From positions 124,001-188,000 of the forward strand of contig BDDD01001509.1 of NCBI GenBank assembly GCA_001972305.1: a stretch of DNA of 64,000 bases, read 5' to 3'. Under the pieces are notes generated by a model, which saw nothing but the letters and a program-made list of their open reading frames with translations, did no database searches and was not told the DNA's origin. Position numbers and translations under genes: made by a program. This DNA comes from Cephalotus follicularis (taxonomy: Eukaryota; Streptophyta; Magnoliopsida; Oxalidales; Cephalotaceae). This document shows positions 1-10,146 of the stretch, piece after piece (the stretch's first letter is position 1; every line of letters starts with the position of its first letter).

Positions 1-252
1 TGAAAATAAGGGTTCTAACCCTTGAGCACTTAGCCACTCTATAATGGGGAAACCCTCATTATTGCAGAAATCAAAATCCAACACTTTACCTACTAGAATC
101 TTGCGATTAAAATAGGCTTTAGGATACCTAGGGAGTGAAGAAGCAACCTCTGGTGTGGCTGGATGAACGTCTGTACCCTTCCCTTTACGCCCAATAGATT
201 TCCTTTTTGTTTTAGACCCTTGTCCAGCTTCAATACTCTTGGTTCTTGGCAT
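1..252 (-). CDS. Env-like extra ORF downstream of copia-1 pol, partial
   Basis: An ATG at 252-250 opens a frame that stays open for 84 codons to the window edge. It begins MPRTK, as does the extra ORF of copia-2 at 43906, and lies in the same place after pol. The start is basic (about residues 1-30, rich in Lys, Arg and Ser). A later stretch with DFDFCNNEGF and IEWL matches the DLAFC and SWLEEL region of the copia-2 protein. Extra ORFs in this position, sometimes called env-like, are known in the SIRE/Maximus group of copia elements. I see no signal peptide or membrane segment in this part. Function is unknown and the C terminus is outside the window. Confidence 0.6.
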   Translation of the reverse strand, partial: MPRTKSIEAGQGSKTKRKSIGRKGKGTDVHPATPEVASSLPRYPKAYFNRKILVGKVLDFDFCNNEGFPIIEWLSAQGLEPLFS

Positions 253-626
253 CTTTGATGTTAGTTTGAGATTTATAAAGGATTTTTGAATGTAATGAGG
301 CACAAAATCGCCAGAGACAGTGGGATTAGAGTTAGGGATTTGAGTTTTTGTGTGAAAATGGCTTGACAGACGGCGCTTTCTGTCTTAAAACTCAACTAAA
401 GCGTCGATGGAGTAGAGGGAGGCGTCGGTGCTTTGACTACTTTCCCTAATTCGATCCCTAATTTTTGTGTAAAGCGATGACGCTTTAATGACAGGCGTCG
501 GTGCTTTGCTCTATTTTCTGTCGATTTTTCGTAAACGCGCATGAATGAATGCAAATGATGTATTAATGAACAAACAAGCATATTGAGCAAACATATATTA
601 TCACACCAATCATATAAACATGTCAA
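253..626. other. Copia-1 3' spacer with phased palindromes
   Basis: Noncoding DNA between the pol stop and the extra ORF. It holds two pairs of TCGA-like cores flanked by GCG/CGC or GGCG arms: 404 and 425, and 477 and 498, each 21 bp apart. The 76-codon frame across 396-626 is a shadow of these repeats. Confidence 0.6.
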
Positions 627-1346
627 TCACTCAATTTCACACAGACCTAATTCCAATCTAAATTTTGAGAAGGTTTTTTCATCGAATGGTTTTGTGAAGA
701 TGTCCGCGACTTGTTCTTGAGTCGGGACGAAAACTAATTCAATATCACCTTTTTCTATGTGATCTTTTATGAAGTGATATCTTATGTCAATGTGTTTAGT
801 CCTAGAGTGATGAACCGGGTTTTTCCCTAAACATATCGCAGTAGTGTTATCACACCTAATTGGCACTTTTTCAAAGTTAAAGCCATAGTCAAGGAGTTGT
901 TGCTTCATCCACATGATTTGGGCGCAACAACTTCCCGTGGCAATGTATTCGGCTTCGGTAGTAGAAAGTGCTACCGAATTTTGTTTCTTGCTAAACCAAG
1001 AAATAAGCATATTGCCTAAAAATTGACACGTGCCACTCGTGCTTTTTCTATCTACTTTATATCCTCCGAAATCGGCATCGGAGTAAGTGTGTAAGTCAAA
1101 TGATGATTTCCTAGGATACAATAGTCCTAAGGAGGGTGTCTATGCTAAATACTTGAAGATTCTTTTTACGGCATGCAAATGGGATTCCTTAGGACATGCT
1201 TGTAATCTATCACATAAGCATACACTAAACAAAATGTCTGGCCTACTCGCCGTTAAGTAAAGCAATGAACCTATCATGCTTCTATACAATTTTTGATCAA
1301 TAGACTTACCTTGCTCATCTTTATCAAGTTTGGTAGTTGTACTCAT
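627..1346 (-). pseudogene. Copia-1 pol: end of RT connection and RNase H
   Basis: C-terminal pol of a copia element. The segment from 1346 holds [10 protein letters not shown] and SMIGSLLYL, then [12 protein letters not shown]. After one in-frame TAG near 1151 it continues with [14 protein letters not shown], the first RNase H acidic site, [11 protein letters not shown], the second, RCDNTTAICL, and [14 protein letters not shown]. It ends LGLCEIE with TGA at 629-627. RNase H removes the RNA strand after reverse transcription. The copia-2 pol matches along the whole length. The internal stop and the frameshift upstream make it non-functional as a polyprotein. Confidence 0.85.
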
Positions 1347-2401
1347 AGGGGTCTTACTCTTTTTGGCGTTCTACATCCCAAATCTTTTGAGTAAGTCCTT
1401 GACATACTTTGATTGGTTGATGAAGATTCCTTCCTCTAGTTGTTTGACTTGAAGTCCAAGGATTCTTCCTGCATGATCTTAGCGAAACTTTTGCACAAGT
1501 TTTTGTTAGTAGAACCAAAAATGATATCATCAACATAGACTTGAACAATTAAAATTTCTTTATTAATAGTTTTTGTGAAAAGGGTGATATCGATTGTTCC
1601 TCTTTTAAAGCCATTTTCGAGTAAATAGCCACTTAACTTTTCGTACCAAGCTCTAGGAGCTTGTTTCAAGACATATAATGCTTTTGAGAGTTTAAAGACA
1701 TGGCTGGGAAAATGAGGGTTTTCAAACCCGGGAGGTTGTTCCACATAAATTTCCTCCTTTATTACACCATTTAAGAATGCACTCTTTACATCCATTTGAA
1801 AGAGGGTGAAATCCTTAAATGATGCATATGCAAGTAACATACGTATAGATTCTAATCTAGCTACGGGTGCATACGACTCATCAAAGTCAATTCCCTCTTC
1901 TTGGGAATATCCCTTAGCAAGTAGCCTAGCTTTATTTCTAATTACAATGCCTTGGTCATCTACTTTATTACGAAATACCCATTTTGTGCCGATTATGTTT
2001 TGGTTACTAGGCCTACGAACTAGATTCCATACTTTATTTCTTTCGAATTGATTTAATTCCTCTTGCATAGCATTAATCCAATTTTCGTCTTTTTCAACCG
2101 CATTTATATTTTTAGGTTCTATTTGTGACAAGAATGCAATATAATTATGATTAACACTAGATCTAGTAGATACTCCTAGTCTAGAATTACCTATTATTGC
2201 TTCATGAGGGTGTCCTCTTACCACCTTCAAGGTTTTGTCGTGGAGAGCTTCGTGATAGCTTTCTTGAGAGGTTTCTTCTATAGTGGATTCCTCCTTTTTG
2301 GTTTCATCTAGATTTAGCATGTTAACTCCATTTTCAATAAAATCTACACAATCATCATCAATAACTTCTTTTGGAAGTTTAGGGTTAGTTTCATCAAATA
2401 T
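1347..2401 (-). pseudogene. Copia-1 pol: reverse transcriptase
   Basis: Open from the solo LTR edge at 2401 to about 1436 and then in another frame to 1347. Visible landmarks in order are [68 protein letters not shown] (family Gly changed to Val), and the catalytic YVDDIIFGS. The following part ([25 protein letters not shown]) is shifted in frame near 1436 and again near 1365. This is the RVT_2 type of RT found in copia elements. Residues at its N-terminal edge join across the inserted LTR to the integrase end at 4448. Confidence 0.85.
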
Positions 2402-4447
2402 TGTAACACCCCGCACCCGCAAAGCGGACACGTGGCATTACTCTCAGTCCAATACACAATACAATGGTCGGGACTAGCAACATAAAAATGCGAAAAACTT
2501 TAAAACTTTGCGATACATATCAGTTACGGAAGATACAATACAATTCCATCCATACAATACAAATCCTTTATAATACTAGTCTTTTCAATACATTAACAAT
2601 CCTTTAAACAACATTACAACACAATACATTTCCATATTTCACTACAATATCTCTATCAGCTTCACAAACCCAAGGAGTCGTGCGGTCAACGGGTCTTCAG
2701 TCCTTCAGTCCACTGCTACTTGCTGCCCTACCTATGCCGCACACAAAGGTACAACACAGCTCCACCCCGAAGGATGGGGTTAGCCATACTGGCTAAGCAG
2801 AAACCCCATGCAGCATGTATGCATGTACAATGTGCAATATCGGTGACAATCTATACAATATCAATGTGCGGTGTACAATATTAATGCATGACATGGAAAA
2901 TGTATATGTACAATTGGCGATCAGACTACCCGTATGACAGTGGCTCATAACAGAGCATACGAAGAGGATCTATAACAATCAATCAATGGCAGACACTCAA
3001 TGGTGGTGTATGAAACACCCAATTAATCAATTAATCAATCAATTAATATCCTATAGAGCGTGCGACTGATGTCAATTCAATATAAATCAGTTAGCAGTGA
3101 TCAATCCCACGGAAGGTAGTCCTTCGAAAAGGGTGGGAGATCTACCTACGGTTCTCAGACTGATCAGGTCTGGAACACATAGATCTTCCAGCCTATGGCT
3201 GAGCAATACAATCTCGATGAGCTACAGTTGAGGGAGCTACTGATGCCGTTAGGGAGCTACGGCCCTCAGCGAGCGTCAATCGTCAATCAATCGTGCTCGT
3301 CAGAAAGACAATACAATAAAAGAAACGGTCGACGGAATAGGTGGACAAGGTCAACCTAACATGCCGATGTAAAGCACAAGGTCGCTCTATAGGATCCATA
3401 CAATACAATTAATCATTCAATCGAGTCAATACAACATTAAGTAAAGTCAATAAGTGGTGGTGTCTAATGGAGAAATGGGAACGTGCGTCCATCTTACCGA
3501 CTTAGACTCACAACAACACTCACGACTCAAGCAATCGATCAATGTATTAATACAACGTCGAAGCAAGACCGATAAATGGTGGTGCCTAATGGAGGGAAGG
3601 AAACGTGCATCCATTTTACCGACTTAGACTCATAACAACACTCACGACTCAAGCAATCAATCAATTAATACAATCATTAAAATTGTTTTCAAACACTTGA
3701 ACACCTCAAGTGAGGCTCTAGCCAAGTGGCAAGGTGAAAAGAGGTTGAAAACCAGCTTTAAAACAGTTAAAACCTCCTTTCAGTACATTAGGCATCGATG
3801 TCTTTGGTGAAAGACATTGACTCCTCTTTAAAACGGTGGAAAGACGTCGATGTCTTTAAAAGACATCGATGTATTTCCATATTTGTATGGAGATCTGGCC
3901 GAAGACGTCGATGCCCTTGGAGAAAGGCGTCGACGTCTTTTAATAAAAATAGCCTGAGAATGCGCATCGATGTTCGGTATCGATGTCTTTCCAGGGGAGA
4001 GACATCTATAGGCAAAGACGTTGACGCCTTTGAAAGACGTCGATGTCTTTGCTACAGAATCAAGGATAAAGCACTCATATGAGAAAGACATCGACGCCTT
4101 TGGGCTAAGGGTCGATGTCTTTTCCGGGCAAGGTCGATTTTTATGCAGAAAATGACCAATCTCAAGTTAAAATCCAATTTAAAGCCATTCTTTGAAAACC
4201 AAAGTTTACAATCGATCATTTGAGGTTAGTAAGACTAGTTACAACCTTCCAAATTCAATTTCAATCTAGTCGATTCGATCAACTCTCCGAAACTCGGTCC
4301 AAAATCCCGACTATACATGCATATGATCAATACAATATCAATAGGTATAAGAATACCTCAATTCAATACAGTTCAGTATGGTCCAATAAGGTACAATACG
4401 GTACGATGTATGCATGAACAGTACAAAAGGGAATTCGGGTCGTCACA
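2402..4447 (-). mobile_element. Solo LTR of the gypsy-1 family inside copia-1 pol
   Basis: Begins TGTAACACCCCG and ends GGGTCGTCACA on the plus strand, the same ends as the gypsy-1 LTRs, so the LTR sense strand is minus. There is no gag or pol between the ends. At 2046 bp it is shorter than its relative at 27434-30103 (2670 bp), so it has internal deletions. Flanking 5-mers are AATAT and AAGCA and do not form a clear duplication, so one edge may be eroded. Bases 3795-4120 hold pairs of TCGA-core palindromes, for example 3795/3817, 3847/3866 and 3908/3930. Confidence 0.8.
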
Positions 4448-5716
4448 AAGCATTGATTCTTCAACTAGTGAAGTTCTTTTATTGAAACATCTATAAGCCC
4501 TACTACTAGAAGAATAACCAAGAAAAATACCTTCATCGACTTTGGAGTCGAATTTCACAAGATGCTCTTTTCCATTATTGGGGATGAAGCACTTGCATCC
4601 GAAGGTGTGAAAGTAACTAATGTTCGGCTTTTTCCCCCTCCATAATTCATATGGAGTCTTTTTGAGAATTGGCCTTATTGATATGCGATTTAAGATATAA
4701 CACGAAGTATTTATTGCTTCCGCCCAAAAATATTTTGGTAAAATATTTTCGTTTAAAAGTGTTCTACACATTTCTTGTAACGTTCTATTTTTCCTTTCAA
4801 CGACCCCATTTTGTTGAGGTGTTCTAGGAGTGGAGAACTCATGTATAAAACCATTTTCATTACAAAAAATTTCAAACAAATGATTTTCAAATTCTTTTCC
4901 ATGATCACTTCTAATCTTAGAAATAGAAGTGTCCTTTTCATTTTGAACGGTTTTACAAAAATTTAAAAAATCTTTAAATGATTCATTTTTATGGGCTAGG
5001 AAAATAGTCCATGTATATCTAGAATAATCGTCTATTATGACCATGGCATATGATTTTCCACCTAGGCTTCTAATATCTATTGGACCAAATAAGTCTATAT
5101 GCAAAAGTACCAATGGCCTAGTTGTTGATACAATGTCTTTGCTTTTAAATGAAGCTCTAGTTTGGTTTCCGTATTGACACGCGTCACAAACTTTATCCTT
5201 TTCAAAGCTAATTTTAGGAAGTCCTTTAACTAATTCATGTTTTAAAAGCTTTGATATGGTTGACATGCCTACATGACCTAATCTTCTATGTCATAGCCAA
5301 CTATCTTCATTTATAGATACTAAACATTTAATATTAATTAAGTCATCTATATCTACCACATACACATTCTCATGTCTATGTCCAATAAATTTTATTTGAT
5401 CATTGTTTATATCTATCACTTTACATGAGTCTTTTTCAAAAATGGCTCTAAAATTCTTGTCACATAATTGGCTTATGCTCAAGATATTGTGCTTAAGTCC
5501 ATCAACAAATAAAACATTATGAATTGAGGTTTTATTATTACCTATGGAGCCAAAACCTTTGATTTTCCCTTTTGCATTGTCTCCAAATGTTACATTCCTT
5601 TGATTCGTATTTGACGAAAAGACTCTTGTCGCCCGTCATATGCTCTGAGCATCCACTATCCAAGTACCATTGTGTCTTATTGGATAATGCCTTCAAGCAC
5701 ACATACAAACACAATT
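4448..5716 (-). pseudogene. Copia-1 pol: protease and integrase
   Basis: Protease lies at the upstream end with YLDSGCSEHMTGDKS near 5660, followed by a frameshift. From 5482 the frame gives SISQLCDKN, then HRRLGH, with an in-frame TGA just before the first His where copia-2 has Trp. The zinc-binding part ends CDACQYGNQ. The integrase core has [18 protein letters not shown] and GVVERKNR, which supply the two Asp and the Glu of the active site. It then runs to RCFNKRTSLVEES, where the solo LTR cuts in. Integrase joins the cDNA to the host chromosome. Frames beyond 4448 into the LTR are read-through only. Confidence 0.85.
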
Positions 5717-5717
5717 T

Positions 5718-7123
5718 TCAAATATTTGTTTGAGGTACCCAACAAATCTTGGGTCCTTTGAGGTTAGTCAAAATGGTTCCTTTGGGAACCCAACTCCTTT
5801 TTACTCTAGAGAAATTCAAATTGTTTAATATATTTTCTTTGTAAAAGCATGAGGTGGAAGTATGGCCATTTTTACCACAATTGTTGCAAGAAACAATTAT
5901 TCTTCTTTTATACATATTATTTCTTTTATAAAAGCAAGATGAAAATGCATGACCATACTTACCACAATGAGTACACGAGATATTTATCTTTTTCTTATAT
6001 ATGGCATTTTTCCTATGATAGCATTGTGAAGATGTGTGTCCACGTTTACCACAAAAATTACAAAAGTTATTCAAATTTTTCTTAAACATGACATTTTTTT
6101 ATGAAAGCAAGTAAAATATGTATGTCCATTTTTACCGGAATAGTCACACAAGGTTTTTACAATTTTCTTTTTAATTTGAACATTTTCAACTTTTTCTTTT
6201 TCTATTCTTTCTTTCCTTTCAAAGAATGTTTGATAAAACTTAACGTTATTCATCTCCTCATATCCTAGTCCGGCCTTATCAAAGACACACCTTTGCATGC
6301 CAAGAAGATTTTCAAGCTTCTCACTACTATTAGAAAACTTTGAGAAAGTTTTCTTTAATGCTTCTATTTCTTCTTTAAGATTTCTATTTTTCTTTTCTAG
6401 ATATGATACTTCATTTTCTAGGAGATCTACTTCAATTTCGTTTGAGTTTTCTTCCTTGGCCAAATTAATTGATTTAAGTTCATCGTTTTCATTTGCTAAT
6501 GTCTTTACCTTTTTCTTTAGGGATGCAATCATAGAGCTATATTTTTCTATTATTAAGACAAGTTCATCGTATGTTACCTCATCGCATTCTTCCTCTTCCT
6601 TTTCTTCTAAGGCCATCAAGGCTATTTGCGCCACTTCTTCATTTGAGTCTTCATCCGAACTAGACTCATCACTATCATCCCAGGTTGCGATCATAGCCTT
6701 CTTCTTCTTTTTCTTCAATAGGTCCTTCTTTTTGAGCCGAGGGTAATCACTTTTGTAGTGCCACGGTTTGTTGCACTCGAATCATATGATTTCTTCTAGC
6801 TTGCTTGACTCTCCTTTTTGGTGGATTTTCTTGTTTGGCTTTCCACCAAACTTCTTCTTGCTAGCAAGGAATTTTTTGAACTTTCGTGTGATAAGGGCTA
6901 GCTCTTCATCATCATCATCATCCTTGGAATCTTTGATTTGGGATGATTTTAAAGCAACTATCTTCATCTTCTTCTTCTCTTTTTCTTCATCATCATCCTT
7001 CTTATGCATTGAGAGTTCATGAGTCATTAATGACCCGAGAAGATCTTCTAGTGGAAGGACATTGAGATTCTTTGCTTCTTCAATTGCGGTGACCTTCGGC
7101 ATCCAAGACCTTGGTAAGCTCAA
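5718..7123 (-). pseudogene. Copia-1 gag with multiplied zinc knuckles
   Basis: Gag capsid and nucleocapsid region. It starts mid-domain at SWMPKVTAIEEAKN, which equals copia-2 gag near 39280, because the N terminus was lost at the LTR junction. Next come acidic and basic stretches (DDDDEE, then FKKFLASKKKFGG), a decayed knuckle near 6785-6745 (last Cys now Tyr), an acidic part with SDESSSDEDS, and a coiled-coil part (about 6560-6330) with Leu and Lys heptads. Then follow CDYSGKNGH (second Cys lost) and three good CX2CX4HX4C knuckles at about 6062, 5975 and 5888. There are frameshifts near 6790 and 6100. Knuckles bind the packaged RNA. Confidence 0.8.
5836..6150 (-). repeat. Tandem 87-bp repeats encoding zinc knuckles
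   Basis: Four successive units, with the first Cys codons near 6148, 6062, 5975 and 5888, so the period is 86-87 bp or 29 codons. Each codes one knuckle plus a basic linker. Copia-2 has a single knuckle at this position. Confidence 0.7.
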
Positions 7124-7130
7124 AGAGAGA

Positions 7131-8135
7131 GAGTTAGAGAGTTTGCAAACACGGTTTTTAGAGTGGTTCGGCGTAACTCTTGCCTACGTCCACTTTTCCC
7201 AAGGATCTCCTTGAGTTTCCACTAGTCTCCGAATACAATTCCGGGTGCTATTCGGTACACCTTTGTGATTGACCTAAATCATTTACAACTCTCTTTGGGT
7301 TCACTCCCCAATTTCTTTTAGAGTTTGCTCCCCTATTACAATCAAAGTAGATAGAATAATGTTTCATTCTAAACCTCTCAAAAGGTTGGATTTTACAAGA
7401 TCAAATCGCTCAATTTTAGTGGGAACAAATATAGGCTAAAATATAAGACAAAAGCTTTTGAGATGAACTTTGATGATCTTTTGCTTAATTGATCTTTTTA
7501 TATTTTGTGTTCTTCTTCTTGTTTTTCTTCAAAAACCTTTGTATATAGCCGTTTGTTGCCTGAGAGATCTGTTGGGTATGTCTTGAAACTTGTTGCATAA
7601 AAAACGGCGCATTAAAACTCTGTCAGAATTTTTCTAGCTATGCAAAGCGTCGACTGTCTCCCTCAAAGCGTCGCCGCTTATATGACCGTTAGGTATTTTA
7701 TTTTGAATTTGTCAAGTCAAAAAGCAGGCGTTCTGGATGTAGGAGTCGACTGTTGCCTCAAAGCGCTGACGCTTAGTGTTGAGTGTCGTCGCTTGTGTCA
7801 AATTGATTGGATCCAAGAAGTCTCTATTTCTAGGCGCTGACTTGAGGTCTCAAAGCGCTGACGCTCTAAATTAAAGCGCAAACGCTTCTAATTAGGCATC
7901 GACGATTTAAACATTTGTTCCTCTCCTCCATACGCTTCAACGGTTGACGCTTTGTTCATTGTCTCGACTGCTGCACAAAGCGCTGACGCTTTATTTCTGA
8001 GCGTCGACGCTTTATCCTGTTTCTGCAGTTTTTCTTGCTGTTTTGCGCATTCCATGTTTTTCTTGCACATAAAGAAACTTGGTTAAACACAAATATGTTA
8101 TCATCAAAACTAGGATTTAGACATAAATGTCAACA
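7131..8135 (-). mobile_element. Copia-1 5' LTR
   Basis: Sense strand is minus and starts TGTTGACATTTATG at 8135. The first 60 bases resemble the copia-2 LTR start. The end region carries a GTGGACGTAGGC block and a CCGAACCACT block, like other plant copia LTR tails, and passes directly into gag near 7131. Bases 7650-8010 hold a dense array of GCG-TCGA-CGC type cores at 7650, 7671, 7746, 7766, 7786, 7837, 7858, 7879, 7899, 7944, 7964, 7983 and 8004, with steps of 19-21 bp inside each run. Small frames here are shadows. Confidence 0.75.
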
Positions 8136-10146
8136 AGAACAACGAATAAAAGCAGAGGAGAAATAATAATAATAATACATGCACATCATGAAGGCAGACC
8201 ACAATCCATAACATAACATCATCATACTTTGTCCTCAGACTACTCAAATCATACATATCAATCACTTTACAGAGGTGTCTAGTCTGGTCATCCTATGGTC
8301 TGGTCAGTGTGTAAGGTTCACTTTTAGGCTCACCTGCTTGCAGAATTCTCCTCCAGGTTCACCTGCCGAGCGGAATTCACCCTTTGCTCACCTGCTCTGG
8401 CGGTTCACCCTTTGGATCACCAGCTTTAGCGGAATTCACCTTTAGGTTCACCATTAGGCGGATTCGCCTGAGGATCACCTGCCTCGCGGTATTCACCCTT
8501 TGGGTTCACCTGCCCAGCGGAATTCTCCCCTGTTGGGTTCACCTGCCTGGGACATCATTTATGTTTCCTTTCCTATGTCCATTCCATTTAATATATTCAT
8601 TTCCTTTCCTGTTCTCCTTTCTTTCCTTTAACATTTATATTTCATTCCTTAAGCCTGACCAGGGCATAACAGTGTGCATGGTGCCTTCCCATACATAAGG
8701 CTAAGTAACCATTGTGCATGCAAAGCTACAATCGGTGCAAGGCAGGTCAGGGAATGCATGCATGGCACATGCAAGGTGATGTTCACCATCCAATCACGTG
8801 CCAGGGATGCATAATACACTCTTCCCATTCCCTTTATTTTTGAGTGCATGCAAGCATTACTATCCATCCTTTAACGTACGCCAGGGGACATATATATAGA
8901 CAAGCACTGTAGTTCATTTAGAGAGCACACCAAGCTGAGGACAACGCTTCATGTCATATGCTCCTCAGTTGTCTACCATCAATAGTGGATACGTTATTCG
9001 GTGCCGATTGAGATGCGTGCCGTGCTCCTCAGCACCTCGGCCCTGACGGGGAAGAGCTCGGATACGTTAGGAGAGGGTCATGGTAGCTCGGGCATGGAGC
9101 TCGGGCATTGGCACCACGGCATCTCGGGCATGGAGCTCAGGCGTTGCACATCTCCTCTGGCACTTCATCTCCTCGGCACCCCTGGCAGCTCGACACTTGA
9201 CCTTCTCGGGCATGGATGCTTGTGCTCTGTATATGACTACTTGGTGAGAAGCCACGCTCAGACGTACCAGCAGGGGAGCTCGGGTGATCCTCGTGGCGTC
9301 TCTGCAACTCTCCTGACATGAAAGGTGCACAGTCAGGTACAAGGACAAAATGCCAGGGATGCAACAAAGTATTGTTTAGCTTCACTTACACAAAATGCAC
9401 CGTTGCGCCCTTGTCCCCCAATGTCCAAGAAACACTCACGTACTCTAGTCTTACTTCTCTAAGGTAATACATATACATTCAATAACACCCATACAATCAA
9501 TAATAAAAATAACACACAATCACTCAGACAAAAGAACAATCACACAACAATCACACACACACATACGCTGGTAGGCGCTCGGACATGAAGCAACCTACCT
9601 GGGGTAAAGGTTGGAAACGGAGATTGCTTCCTTCCTCTTTAATTCTGGACTGATACACTTTGCTTTACCAATTCTTTCTTCTTTGCACAAAGCCTTGCTC
9701 CCAAGGGCATGGTATTTATACCATCAGAGTGCAGGGAACATGGGGGCTCCATGGACAGCAACCACTTTGTCTCCTTCTTCCCACTCTCTCATTCTCTCAA
9801 ATTCTCTAGATAAATGGTGTGCAAGAAATGGCCAAAGTGTGTCTCACAAGCCTCATTCTCCTTTTATTAAAAGCAATAGAAGCATCCAGAATTCTTGAGA
9901 GAATTCTTACGGGTGCAGGCCTATGTTGGGCTTGGGCCAGCCTTCTCCCTCTTGGGCCAAATAAACTTTCCACATTAAGGCCCAATAAGCCAATTACTAC
10001 ATTAAATCCAACCCAAGGAGAAAAACATATTCTATATTTCATTAGGGCCCAAATAAATACATCATAAAATTCCGGCTCAGCCCAAAAGGTGGAAAAATTA
10101 TTACAAAGCCCAATAATAATATTTAGTAATATTTAGGGCTCTTACA
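8136..10146 (-). mobile_element. LTR-2 family LTR, truncated by copia-1
   Basis: Matches the solo LTR at 15927-18384: the blocks starting TCTGGTCATCCTATGG, the GGTTCACC repeats (8320-8545), the GCTCGGG-rich region (9000-9300), the blocks with CCCAAAAGGTGG, and the end ATTTAGGGCTCTTACA at 10146. The minus strand is sense (starts TGTAAGAGCCC). The part equal to 15927-16297 is missing because copia-1 begins at 8135; the missing part should lie left of the window. Open frames at 8384-8698, 9001-9385 and 9611-10067 occur in repetitive LTR DNA and show no recognisable protein. Confidence 0.75.

Larger units (their letters stand above)
1..8135 (-). mobile_element. Ty1-copia retrotransposon copia-1, 3' end outside window
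   Basis: Minus-strand copia element read as 5' LTR (about 8135-7131), gag (7123-5718), protease-integrase (5716-4448), reverse transcriptase (2401-1347), RNase H (1346-627), spacer, then an env-like ORF that leaves the window at base 1. RT-RNase H lies after integrase, the copia order. A solo gypsy LTR splits it at 2402-4447. The LTR joins gag directly, so the primer site and the gag N terminus are deleted. Frames carry several stops and shifts, so the element is dead. Its LTR starts TGTTGAC at 8135 and resembles the start of the copia-2 LTR. It inserted into an LTR-2 copy that continues at 8136. Confidence 0.85.

Noticed and set aside
3788-4091. Overlapping frames on both strands rich in Lys-Asp-Ile-Asp-Val
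   Set aside because: They are translations of the GACATCGATGTC palindromes in an LTR. The same peptides recur in every array and have no start context or domain.
2397-4452. Target duplication for the solo LTR in copia-1
   Set aside because: AATAT and AAGCA share only the first two bases.
8384-9385. Protein-coding gene in 8384-9385
   Set aside because: Frames on both strands overlap, follow GGTTCACC and GCTCGGG repeats and belong to an LTR.
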